Assembly (NCBI GenBank): GCA_027575805.1
Contig: JANBPU010000228.1
Coordinates: 1 to 25,859, forward strand
From: Mycoemilia scoparia
Taxonomy: Eukaryota > Kickxellomycota > Kickxellomycetes > Kickxellales > Kickxellaceae
Length of the DNA stretch: 25,859 nt
Direction of reading: 5' to 3'
Position numbers and translations under genes: made by a program. Each line of letters opens with the position of its first letter. Position 1 is the stretch's first letter. Shown here one piece after another: positions 1 through 10,605 of the stretch. A model generated the notes under the pieces. It saw nothing but the letters and a program-made list of their open reading frames with translations, made no database searches and had not been told where the DNA came from.

Positions 1-188
1 CCTTTTGTTTAGTCTAGTTGCATTTGTCAGTTTTACTTTTGCTTCCTAAAGAATAAACTTGTGTCATCCTTGAGCTAACCAGGCAAGAAGGAAAACCACT
101 CTTCCTTAGTAAAAATTCAAAGTTTGCATATATAAGGAAAACAGTTTCTAAGATCAACTAAACTAACAATTTTTAATGATCCCTGATT

Positions 189-334
189 TAAGTTCTCCAT
201 CAACTGGAAATAGATTGGTGCCCTCATACATTCTCTACAAATCAGTCATAGCTCATGCACTTTGACTGGAGCCTGATGGATCAATCGATATTATCCAGGG
301 AATTCTTCTGGTACACCTTTAATGGAGACTCTGT
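189..334 (+). repeat. Dispersed repeat copy A (module 2)
   Basis: Shares long stretches with the copy at about 11158-11304, including the core TTGGTGCCCTCATACATT, then GGAGCCTGA, then a GGTAC-rich end and AAGGAGA/ATGGAGA followed by TCTG. Just upstream, about 170-185, is a remnant resembling the right end of module 1 (TTTTTAATGATCC). It is non-coding and diverged. Confidence 0.7.
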
Positions 335-515
335 CATTTAGATTATGTTATAAATTTACTTATACCCTCATCTATACATGTCTACTTTACCACAGAGTCT
401 GGAATATTTTATTATATATAATACAAGAATTAACAGACCTGGGGTTTTCAGGACAAGTCTGATCTTCCAGTAAAGTTGTTACTGAAAATCTTTGTTCAGA
501 ATAACAGTAATTCAA

Positions 516-792
516 GTATATGGGAGATAATTTTTGAAGGGTGAAAGTTGATTTATGAAGAAATTGAATAAACTTGAGCAGGAGAGGATATCTAGTAATA
601 AATAATGATAATAATGATTCTGGATGCTCTAGAGTTGTCATGATAGCTTTGGCCTAACATATACAATATGTGGCTATTCTTTATCAAAAACAAACAACTC
701 TGAACCCTTATGCCTCTAGGAAATTTGGTCCATAAACTATACTTATGCTTGTATTAGAAAATATTATTCTGGTACAGCTTTAGAAGACTGTC
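516..792 (+). repeat. Dispersed repeat copy B (modules 1 and 2, degraded)
   Basis: The left end (about 516-548) matches the module 1 terminus TATGGG...ATTTTTGAAGGGTGA. The middle is badly decayed and I cannot find the right inverted end. Module 2 resumes near 670 (TGGCTATTC..TATCAAAA) and runs to about 792, with TCTGGTACA and AGAAGACTG near its end. This is the most decayed copy carrying both modules. Confidence 0.5.
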
Positions 793-1039
793 AAACAGGT
801 CAATAATTGTGATACAACACTTTTCTCAAAAGCATTCTAATAAACTAAATTCAAAATGAAACATTTAAAAGCAAGAAACATTACGGGTGTAATATGAAAA
901 TAAAGCCTAAAGCACGATATAATGAGCAAGTGTCATTTTATCCCAGAAATTAGAATAGCTTAAATAATACAGGGCAAAATCTGTGCACGAGGAGATACAG
1001 GGTCATGTAGCAGCACATGTAGAAATATAGTTATGTGGG

Positions 1040-2019
1040 CTATGGCACGTTGTTCTGATCGTTGTTTTGGATCAAACGCTTGAAGGGATTTGTGTCCAAA
1101 AGAGGCATAGTTTCAAATGGATTTGTTCCAGCGGGCGTGTACCCTTGTTCTTGCAATTCGTTTGACTTGGGTGCAGAGGAAGGATGTTGCTCAGGGCTCA
1201 TTGTGGCTGATATAGATGCATTGGGAGCTGGAGTGCTAACGCTTGTATTTGTTAGGGTAGTGCTGACGGCATTTGACGGAGTGCTTTGCTTTGCAGGGCT
1301 GCTAAAATTATCATTCTCTTCTGGTGGAGAACGCACTAATGAGATATGGGAACAGCAATTATTATATGATCTTTGGTGGTATTGTATTATATTCATGCAA
1401 CTTTGAGAGCATTATACATACCTGGTTCAAGAGGTTTATAGCTAGATAGTGATGCAGGGAATGATGGATCCAGATAATCAAAATCTATTAGGTTTCCTCC
1501 ATCTACAAATAAGTCAAGAAGCGAATTTTAAATACATCATATATTCATAACTGATGTGGATAATTAAACGCTAGATATTTAGCGCTAACGAAAATATATT
1601 TGGTGTCTTACCTCCTGGTGTATAGCGTGGTGCTGGGGAATATACTCGATCAACTGACTTTTGATGGGGCTCTGGCTGTAAGGCTGAACTTCCTTGTCGG
1701 CTAGATGAAGCCACAGGGCTAAAACCGTTGGATTGGAGCGGTGAAGGAGAATCATTGTCTCGATTTGTGGGCTCTTGATAGGGAATATCGATAGGATTAT
1801 CCTGCTGGGGTATGGATGGAATACTATGATTTGCATTAGTTAGGCCAGCGGGGACTGGAGCAGTGCTTGTGGGCCCAGTGGGTATTTGTGGGGGGCTGTT
1901 GGGCTTCGAGTTGTTGCTACTACCAGAAACGTTGCTCTGGGGCATCCCCTTCTTGTGACCAAATCTAAATATAGTCTTTAGACGCGATTTCTTTGATTTA
2001 TCTTGGTCCTCTGCTATAC

Positions 2020-2052
<33 letters not shown>

Positions 2053-2635
2053 ACCCATGTTATTATCGACTATTACTTTATAAGATTTAGTATGAGGTAA
2101 ACCGTTGCGGTATAATTGTGTTATGAGTGAGTCTTACCACCATTGAATTGTGTTATATTTTGCTGCTGTTGTTTTCGTCTAGGAGAATCTGCTAATGTAT
2201 TAAAGCAAGAAACAGTCAAACACCATACTTGTACACCTGGGTTCGCCATCTGGCACAACTATATTAGACACTACCTACATTGTGCTTGATATCTCCGTCT
2301 TTGCTCACGCTTGGCAATTTCCAGCGCGAGTCTTTGGTCATTGTCGAGTTGCTGCATTCTCTGCAATTCCTGGCTGGTCTATTGTGGCATATAACACATT
2401 TATTTATAACTGCTTAATGTTACTTGTTCAATTAGAATAATACATGCCATATAAATTGCTAACGTTTACTAACCCTGTCGTCTGTCTTGTACTGCGGGTC
2501 TGATAACTCGAGTAGCTTTTCAATAGCTGCATCAAGGTACCCTGCGCTAGCCCTTAATGCCGAATCAGCAATGTCCCCATCAGTATCAGGAAAGAGTTCC
2601 TTGAGTCGCTTTAGATTCTCTTCGTATTCACTCAT
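1040..2635 (-). CDS. CUE-domain protein with clathrin-box-like and NPF motifs
   Basis: Six exons: 2474-2635, 2279-2378, 2138-2188, 1612-2010, 1422-1502, 1040-1335, all GT-AG and in phase, giving 362 aa. Residues about 5-47 form a CUE ubiquitin-binding domain with the LFP signature (14-16) and terminal LL (41-42). A charged, probably helical segment follows (55-87). Then come a short Gln run, a polybasic stretch (about 109-125) and a long Ser/Pro/Asn-rich disordered region. Near the C-terminus are LIDFD (242-246), which fits the clathrin-box consensus, and two NPF motifs (336-338, 347-349), the ligand of EH domains. ETMPLL (339-344) also fits an acidic dileucine. The start is the ATG at 2635; the frame stays open to a TTG at 2644. 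Domain and motifs are seen. An endocytic or endosomal adaptor role is inferred. I recognise no named orthologue. The neighbouring divergent gene is clathrin heavy chain. Confidence 0.85.
2017..2052. repeat. CATA/TA microsatellite in an intron
   Basis: A run of CATA units passes into about 11 TA units within the third intron of the CUE-domain gene. It lies immediately upstream, in gene sense, of the exon 4 acceptor at 2011-2012, where a pyrimidine tract would be expected. Confidence 0.9.
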
Positions 2636-3486
2636 TGCCGACAAGTATATTATATGGTGTGTGCTTTTTAGCTATTAATGTGTAGGTCTGAAAACAATGA
2701 ATACAGGACTAGGCAGAGGAGAGGTAATAAATAGAAGTAGGAAATTGTATATTAGTGAGAATAGTGGATATAAAATGGGTGTCTGGGAACAGTAGAGTGG
2801 TATAAAAGGTGTTCTAGATTGGCGTCATTTTCTGGCTCCTTTTTTGCGGCTATTTGTAAAGGCCACTGCACTCTATAGAGGCAAGCCAAGAAGTATCTGG
2901 ACTCCCTCCACTAATGAAGGGTATCATGGGAAACTGCTATTTGCAAACACACATCAAGAATGGTTCTGGAACCGCTCAAAGACATGCGTTTACGCCCATC
3001 AGTAGCTTCTTTGGAAGAAACCATTGGTCTATTTTTATAGTTCACAAGTCAAATCAATTCTGTTGCTACAACTCTTTAAATGCGCCATCAACATTGGCAT
3101 CAGAGGAAGCCAGTTTGTCAACTAACGCACAAACAATACACACCCCATTGGCAAATTAATAGTGGTGTGTCTTGGAAATGGGTCCGATCTCTCTGGATTC
3201 CAGTAACCTCGGTGCCATTTTTAAGGGCCGTTAGGCATTTGGTCATGCCGGCTATTCAGCCAATGGCTGCGGTGCATCGTTAGCCTTGATTGGCATGATG
3301 GCGTGAGACACGAGTGGCCATCGTTGATAGAATGCTGTCTTAATTAAATATAATGATTCAAGCATCCCTCCCAACCATGGGCTATGGTGTTTTGCAACGC
3401 AAGCATCGTGTTGAGGCTTGGCCTGCTCTGCCTTACTTCTGTATTTATGTTCTGAACACATTCTTTATATAAGGCTTTTTCAAGCA
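2636..3486. promoter_or_regulatory. Divergent intergenic region between the CUE gene and CHC1
   Basis: An 851-nt stretch separates the two start codons and should hold both promoters. TATA-like sequences are visible at about 2802-2810 (GTATAAAAGG) and 3466-3473 (TATATAAG). The latter is only 21 nt before the clathrin ATG, so it is doubtful as a TATA box. Open frames at 2914-3159 and 3080-3283 have no recognisable content. Confidence 0.45.
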
Positions 3487-6400
3487 ATGTCTGGCCAGCT
3501 CCCAATTACCTTCCAGGAGCTTATTCAGGTTTGTACCCGTCTGGTTACTACACACTTCTTCCACCAGCCCGCCACATCTGGATGCTGATGACAATTTCTT
3601 TTATTATAGCTCACGTCGCTGAACATTGATGTGTCCAACATCAGCTTCAACAGCCTGACACTCGAGTCGGACAAATATATCTGTATTCGTGAACAAGTTG
3701 GTGGGCGCAATCAAGTATGTGTCATCGATATTAAGGATCCCGCCCAGACTTTTCGCAGACCAATTTCTGCAGATTCAGCCATTATGAATCCAGAAAACAA
3801 GATAATAGCACTCAAAGGTATGTACCTCCAGCTTATTAAATAGCCGTGTGGCAAGGCTATTCATAGCGACTCGGTGCTAATCTATGTGTGTTGTTTCAAT
3901 GGAAAATAGCTGGAAAGAGTCTACAAGTGTTTAATCTTGAAATGAAGGCTAAGGTAAAATCGTGTACGGCTCCCGAAGAAATACAATACTGGCGTTGGAT
4001 CACTCCATTCGACTTGGCTCTTATTGGCGAAAGCTCGGTCTACCATTGGTCGATTGAGGGTACGTCTTCTCCAGTTAAGCAGTTTGACCGTCACTCTTCG
4101 CTTAATGGCACCCAGGTTATCAGCTACAGGGTGAACACGAAAATGAACTGGATGGCCTTGATAGGTATATCTGCCCCAGTAAGTGCAACTTGATTCTACA
4201 ACGTCATCAGTGAATAGGAATTGCTAGGAATATCTAATTTCATCTTGGGCGGATATATGTATGATTTTGACTTATAGCAAGGTCGTGTTGTTGGCAGTAT
4301 GCAGCTTTTTAATAAGGATAGAGGCGTTAGTCAGCCAATCGAGGCCCACGCTGCTGAGTTCGCTGAAGTGACCCTTGAAGGCGCGTCCCAGCCAACCCAG
4401 ATATTTACATTTGCAACCCGTGGAGCCACGAGCTCAAAGATCACCGTCGTAGAAATTGATCACGTAGAGGGCAACCCCGCATTCCCCAAAAAGTCTGCAG
4501 AGCTTATTTTCCCCGCAGAGGCCGTGAACGACTTCCCTGTCGCCATGCAGGCTAGCGCAAAATACGGAGTAGTATATCTAGTTACCAAGTTTGGCTTCAT
4601 TCACATCCATGATCTGGAGTCTGCTCAAAGCATCTTCAACAATCGCATTTCTGGAGACACCGTATTTACCACAACAAAGCATGATAACGGTGTTATTGGT
4701 GTGAACCGCAAGGGTCAAGTGCTTTCTGTGAAACTCAATGAGGAAACCGTTATCCCACATATACTCGCCTCTAGAAACATTGATCTGGCTTTCAAATTGG
4801 CCACACGCGGAAATCTCCCGGGCGCAGAGGGCCTTTATGCACAGCGTTTTGAAAGTCTCATGCAAAATGGACAGCATTCTGAGGCCGCTAAGCTTGCCGC
4901 AAAATCTCCACAAGGTATCCTGCGCACAGAAAATACCATCGAAAGATTCAAGAACCTGAGTGCTGTTCCAGGTCAGCTATCACCAATCCTTCAGTATTTT
5001 GCAACTATTCTCGAAACTGGCGAGCTTAACCGCCTCGAGTCCATTGAGCTTGCTCGCCCTGTGCTTGCATCGAATCGTAAGCAGCTCCTTGAAAAATGGC
5101 TCAAGGAAGACAAGCTAGAGTGCAGCGAAGAATTGGGAGACATTGTATACCAACATGACTCTGTCCTTGCCCTTTCTATCTACCTTCGCGCCAATGTGCC
5201 ACCAAAGGTTGTCCTCTGCTTTGCCCAGGCTGGACAATTCGACAAGATTATACAGTACTGCCAGAGAGTCGATTACACACCCGACTGGGTTGCTCTATTG
5301 CAGCAGGTTGCCCGTGCAGATCCTGATAAGGCAAAGGACTTTGCCACATCTCTGATTAACCAGACTCCTCCGCTGATTGACCTTGACAAGGCTGTTGGTG
5401 TTCTGATGAGCCAAAATCTCGTTCAGCAAACAACATCTTTCCTTTTGGATGCACTTAAGGAGAACAAAGAGGAGCAGGCTCACCTGCAAACCAAGCTCCT
5501 TGAGATGAATCTTTTGCATGCACCGCAAGTGGCGGACGCAATTTTGGGCAATAACATGTTTACCCACTTTGACAAGCCCTATGTTGCACAGTTATGTGAG
5601 AAAGCGGGCCTGTATCAGCGCGCCCTAGAGCTGTATGAGGACCTTTCTGATATTAAGCGTGTTGCAGTGCATTCGGAGATTCTGGGTGTGGACTGGCTCG
5701 TCAATTACTTTGGAAATCTCTCTGTTGATGATTCATTGGCTGTCCTTCGCGAGATGCTTAAACATAACCTGAAGCAGAACCTTCAAGTCGTTGTGCAGGT
5801 TGCTACAAAGTATCAAGAACACCTTGGCGCTCAGCGCCTTGTGGAAATGTTTGAGGAGTTCCGTAGCAACGAAGGTCTTTATTACTTTTTGAGCTCTGTA
5901 GTCAACATAACCAATGATCCTGCCGTAGTATTCAAGTACATCCAGTCTGCTTGCGCTACTGGTCAAATCAAGGAGGTAGAACGCGTAGTCCGCGAAAACG
6001 AGCACTACGACCCAGAGAAGGTCAAAAACTTTTTGAAAGAGTCCAACCTATCCGACCAGCTTCCTCTTATTATTGTGTGCGACAGATTTGGCTATGTTCA
6101 TGATCTCGTCTTGTATCTGTACACAAATGGAATGACAAAGTACATTGAAGTGTATGTTCAACAGGTCAACTCTTCTCGCCTTCCCGAAGTTGTTGGAGCA
6201 TTACTTGATGTTGACTGCGATGAGGGTGTAATCAAATCACTTATTTCTTCTGTGGCCGGCGAATTCGCGATTTCATCCCTTGTGAATGAGGTTGAGAAGA
6301 GAAACAGATTGAAGCTCCTTCATCGTTGGCTTGAGGCTAAAGCCTCTGCTGATTCTCAAGATTCAGCCGTTTACAACGCATTGGCCAAAATATATATTGA

Positions 6401-8783
6401 TAGCAACTATGAGCCCGAGAAGTTCTTATCCACCAACAAGCTGTACGATCCTCAGACCATTGGTGAATACAGTGAAAAGCGTGACCCCAATCTGGCGTTT
6501 ATAGCATACTCAAACGGCCAGTGTGATGACAGTTTAATAAGACTCACCAATGAAAATGGCATGTTCAAGCAGCAGGCGCGCTATCTCATCCGTAGACGTA
6601 GTCTTGAGCTTTGGACCAAGGTTCTGTCAGGTGACAGCGACTATCCCCTCAACCAGAGCCACCGTCGCCAGCTTATTGATCAGCTCAACTCGTACGTTCT
6701 TCCTGAGATACAAGATCCTGAGGAAGTATCTATTGCTGTTAAGGCCTTCATGGCAGCAGACCTTCCACAGGAACTCATCGAGCTCCTTGAAAAGATTATC
6801 CTGGAGGAATCGCCATTCAGCGAGAATAGCAATTTGCAGAACCTCATGATTCTTACTGCGGTTAAAGCCGATCCATCCCGTGTCGCAGATTATATTGAAC
6901 GCTTAGGAAACTATGATGCCCCAGATATTGCTCAGATATGTATCAACAGCGAGCTCTATGAGGAAGCATTCAATATTTACAAGCGCTATGAGGTTAATAC
7001 CAGTGCTATCGGCGTCCTAATTGACTACATCAGCAGTCTTGATCGTGCCTACGAATTTGCTGAGCGCTGTGACCAGCCCGAGGTATGGAGTAAGCTTGCT
7101 AAAGCCCAATTGGACGGCCTACGTATCAAGGACTCTATCGACTCCTATATCCGCGCTGGCGATGCAAAGGATTACGCCGAGGTCATCGATGTAGCTTCGC
7201 GTGCAGGAAAGTATGAAGATCTCATCCGCTACCTTTCAATGGCTCGTAACAATATTCGTGAGCCACTTATTGAAAACGAGCTTTTGTACGCATTTGCTGA
7301 GACCGACAGACTGTCTGACCTTGACGACATCCTACGTGGACCAAATATCGCACAGATTCAAGTTGTTGGAGACAGATGTTACACAAATGGAAAGTTCCAG
7401 GCCTCCAAGCTTCTATACCAGAGTATCTCCAACTGGGCTAAGCTTGCATCCACCCTTGTGCGTCTTGGTGACTACCAGAAAGCCGTCGACTGCGCACGCA
7501 AAGCCAACTCCACTAAAGTATGGAAGGAAGTTAACATGGCCTGTATAGAAGAAAAGGAGTTCCGTTTGGCTCAAATATGTGGTTTGCATCTTGTTGTCCA
7601 TGCTGAAGAGCTTTCAGAGCTTATCAGACTCTATGAGATGCAGGGTCATATTGACGAAATCTGTTCCCTACTCGAGAACGGTCTCAACCTCGAAAGGGCA
7701 CACATGGGAATGTTTACTGAACTCGCCATTCTCTATACAAAATATCGCCCAGAACGCATCATGGAACATCTCAAGCTCTACTGGTCTCGCATCAACATCC
7801 CCAAGGTCATCAACGCTTGCGAGGATGCTCACCTCTGGCCCGAATTGGTATTCTTGTATGTCCACTACGATGAGTTTGACAACGCAGCCAACACTATAAT
7901 CCAGCACGCTGCCGATGCTTGGGAACACGCTAGCTTCAAAGACATTATTGTCAAGGTTTCCAATACTGAGCTGTACTACAAGGCCTTGCGCTTCTACCTC
8001 AATGAGCAACCTCTGTTGATCAACGACCTCATCACTGTTATGATGCCACGCATTGATCACACCCGTGTTGTCAATATGTTTTCAAAGTCCGACAACATAC
8101 CTTTGATCAAGCCATACCTCCTCTCCGCTCAAAGCACCAACAACAAGAGTGTTAACGAAGCAGTAAATGATCTTCTTATTGAAGAGGAGGATTTCCAGGG
8201 GCTCCGTGATTCGATCGACCAGTATGATAACTTTGATGTAATTGAGCTTGCCCAGAGACTGGAGAAGCACGAGCTCCTAGAGTTCCGTCGTGTTGCTGCA
8301 CACTTATACAACAAGTCCAAACGCTGGCGCCAATCCCTTGCCCTCTCAAAGAAGGACAAGCTTTTCAAGGATGCCATGGCCACTGCCAGACTCTCCAACT
8401 CTACCGAGATCACCGAGGATCTCTTGCGTTACTTTGTCGAATCGGATAATAAGCCATGCTTTACCGCTTGTCTCTTTACATGCTACGACCTTCTCCGACC
8501 AGATATTGTCATGGAGCTGATGTGGCGCCATGGTCTTACAGATCAAGCAATGCCTTACTTTATCAATTACACTCGCGAGACTCAAGCCAAGATGGATATG
8601 CTGTCAAAGGAAGTCGAGGAGTTGAAGCTCAAGGCAGCAAAGTCCGAGGGCTCTGGATCCAGCGGACTTCCCACTGATGGCACTGGACTGCTTGGTCCAG
8701 GTGGATTTGGAAATCGCCTAATGATCACAGACTCGCAGGGTCGCAGCACACCTCAACCAGGTAACCGTAACTTGCCGTTTTAG
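3487..8783 (+). CDS. CHC1: Clathrin heavy chain
   Basis: Four exons: 3487-3528, 3610-3817, 3910-4178, 4278-8783, all GT-AG and in phase, giving 1674 aa (human 1675, yeast 1653). The protein forms triskelion legs for coated vesicles at the plasma membrane, trans-Golgi and endosomes. The N-terminal beta-propeller (about 1-330) has conserved landmarks such as [13 protein letters not shown] and YHWSIEG. It is followed by the linker and the alpha-helical CHCR leg repeats, then the trimerisation region near 1550-1600. The tail has NRLMIT (1652-1657) at the place of the metazoan QLMLT motif, which binds Hsc70/auxilin during uncoating, and ends in a Gly/Pro/Ser-rich segment. The three introns are all within the first 530 coding nt and the rest is one 4.5-kb exon. 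No frameshift is seen. Identity is very secure. Confidence 0.98.
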
Positions 8784-9057
8784 ATTAGTACAACAACTGT
8801 AGCTTTCTCACTTTTTACTTTAGTTTTTATTTGCCTATTGAGGAATCACTTTTTCTACATTTTATCGTTTATTATGTGAGTGGTGTGATACCTTTATATT
8901 CCAATATACCACACATGTATCTGAAAAGTACTAATGGGCAGAATGGCAAAAAGCGAAAAAGACATTCTAAATGACTGAGATGATAGGGTGATTTCTAGAA
9001 GTCGGTTCATGGTAAAATCATTTTTCTAATTTCCAGCCTTTGTGTACAACAGTCCTT

Positions 9058-10605
9058 TTAGTATGCTGGTAGACCGTATTTTTTGGGATCAAAGTCTTCC
9101 AGTGACTTTAAAATCTCGATTGCGCCGTACTCGTTCTTGTCGATTACCTCTTGGGAAGTGAAGCGACTTTCTGGAACCCAAACAACCTACACGTTATACG
9201 AGAAGGATATATTATAAATATTAGCAATTGGCTTATAAATTTATATTATAGTTTGTCTGAACTAGCGTGGTTCAGGCGGTTCAGCTGACCACCTTATGGA
9301 ATTAAGCCTTCATAAATAAGCTAAAATACTTGCATTCATTCCGGCAGTGGTTCCAGCACAGACTCCATTTACTGCGTCTTCGAAAACTATGATTTCCTCT
9401 GGAGGTGGGGGGTTAGAAAAACGCTTTAGGGCAACCAAAAAGCAGTCAGGAGCAGGTTTGGACTTCTTTACTGCTGGATCATCGCCACAAACAACATGGC
9501 CAAACAGATTAAAGACATCTTTGTGGTTTGCGGTCTTGATCTCAAACATCTCACGGTGACTTCCAGTGGCAATCTATATATATATATATATAACATATAT
9601 CAAACAATCGGAATTTAAAGGATTAAAAATAGGCAATGGGGTATACGGGTAGTTATTTTTGTAGGGTGAGCATTTTCTAATATATGGTGGCTATCCATTT
9701 GGCTGTGATTTTCCCTTTAATAGTTGGTCACCAAAAGATACTCTTCAAAAATTATGATCCATATATATATAATACAGTGACTGCTAACTTACTGCAATGG
9801 GAATGTTGTGTTTTGAAAGGTGCTGGATTAATTTCTATAGTTTAATTTGTTAGAAATTATCTTGATAATTAGTTACTATGACATGGCTTTGTTCATTTCA
9901 AGTAAAACAGTAAGTTTGAGTATATATTACCTTGGCTCCGGGAGTAAGGCTGGCAAGTGGGAAGATTTTGTTCTATTCAGACGAAAATGTTGTATAATCT
10001 CGTGTTGTTATGGATAGTTTATACCATATCGTATTTAGATAGTACATTGGACATACCTTCATCTCCATTGCCATTCCATCATATTCTTCAAAGGTAATAT
10101 CAAGACCAAGTTCCCTGATGAGTATATCAGTGGACTATAGTATGGAATCGATAATCGGTTTGGACATTTGTCCCAGAAACAGAAACAGTGAGTAATGAGA
10201 TAACACGATTGTCTAAGGACATCAAAATATATGTGGCTTGATTTATATGCTTACGGTTCTGTTGTCTCGACCCATCATCAATGTTTTGACTCTAGGAATA
10301 AGAGTTTTCCCATATGGTGCCAGTATTGCGTCTGTATAATTTTAAACAGTCAAAGGAAACATCAGGCATGTGCTTTCCAAACAAATAAACCAAGAGTCTG
10401 AACTTACTTGTTGCCTGGGTATACAAATCCTCCGTGTCCTAGTAAAACGGTTTATATGATATCATTACTATCAACACGCTCTTTATGGCTAAAATGTCCG
10501 AAACAGCATCATCGGGCCAGAAGAACTGTGCATACTTACCAAGAGAAGCCCGTCCATATCGAAAATGCAGGCAGAGATCTTTGGGAAATTGTGAGCAGTG
10601 ACCAT
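9058..10605 (-). CDS. HAD-family phosphatase, HDHD1/pseudouridine-5'-phosphatase-like
   Basis: Eight exons: 10540-10605, 10408-10438, 10255-10331, 10057-10134, 9931-9972, 9793-9834, 9334-9573, 9058-9186, giving 234 aa (human PUDP 228). All four HAD motifs are visible: FDMDG with nucleophile D16 and D18, followed by LLLDTE; T115 in IATGS; K151 in KSKPAPD; and E177-D178 in VFEDAVNG. The end (FDPKKYGLPAY) matches the HDHD1 / yeast YKL033W-A group, so a soluble nucleotide or sugar phosphatase is likely. The true substrate cannot be read from sequence, and other HAD subfamilies such as DOG or GPP are less likely. Exon 7 ends at AAT with a GCAAGT donor, so intron 7 is GC-AG; the spliced join (AGMN-VVWVPE) matches AGMQ-VVMVPD in human. 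Intron 6 (219 nt) contains a MITE-like repeat. Exon 2 is only 31 nt. Confidence 0.93.
9332..9333 (-). other. GC splice donor (HAD gene intron 7)
   Basis: On the minus strand the exon ends ATGAAT and the intron begins GCAAGT, ending in GTGTAG before GTTGTTTGG. The only nearby GT (in AAGTATTT) would shift the frame and break the conserved AGM-x-VV-x-VP stretch. Confidence 0.8.
9575..9592. repeat. TA microsatellite at an intron 3' end
   Basis: About nine TA units directly precede, in gene sense, the acceptor of HAD exon 7. They leave no pyrimidine tract, as also seen in the CUE-domain gene. Confidence 0.9.
9642..9766 (+). mobile_element. MITE-like element inside a HAD-gene intron (copy C, module 1)
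   Basis: About 125 bp lie between imperfect terminal inverted repeats. The left end reads TATACGGGTAGTTATTTTTG. The reverse complement of the right end reads TATATGGATCATAATTTTTG. The internal sequence CATTTGGCTGTGATT and CACCAAAAG is shared with the copies near 10976 and 25531. The element is confined to intron 6 of the HAD gene (9574-9792). There is no coding capacity, so any movement would need a transposase from elsewhere. A TA or TATA target duplication is possible but cannot be separated from the AT-rich flanks. Confidence 0.7.

Larger units (their letters stand above)
1..1039. other. Intergenic, repeat-rich, no supported gene
   Basis: AT-rich DNA downstream of the CUE-domain gene. Short open frames exist on the minus strand (about 387-641) but show no recognisable domain and no splice-linked continuation. 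Two degenerate copies of the dispersed repeat family lie here, around 189-334 and 516-792, and are listed separately. The remaining sequence holds nothing I can name. Confidence 0.6.

Noticed and set aside
2636..2644. A three-codon extension of the CUE protein beginning at TTG
   Set aside because: TTG is not an expected eukaryotic start; the ATG at 2635 is nine bases further in and precedes the CUE domain.
2914..3283. Small plus-strand frames upstream of clathrin
   Set aside because: No recognisable domain, no splice continuation and overlapping frames; probably promoter or leader DNA.
3466..3473. TATATAAG as the clathrin TATA box
   Set aside because: It is only 21 nt before the start codon, leaving no room for a normal transcription start and leader.
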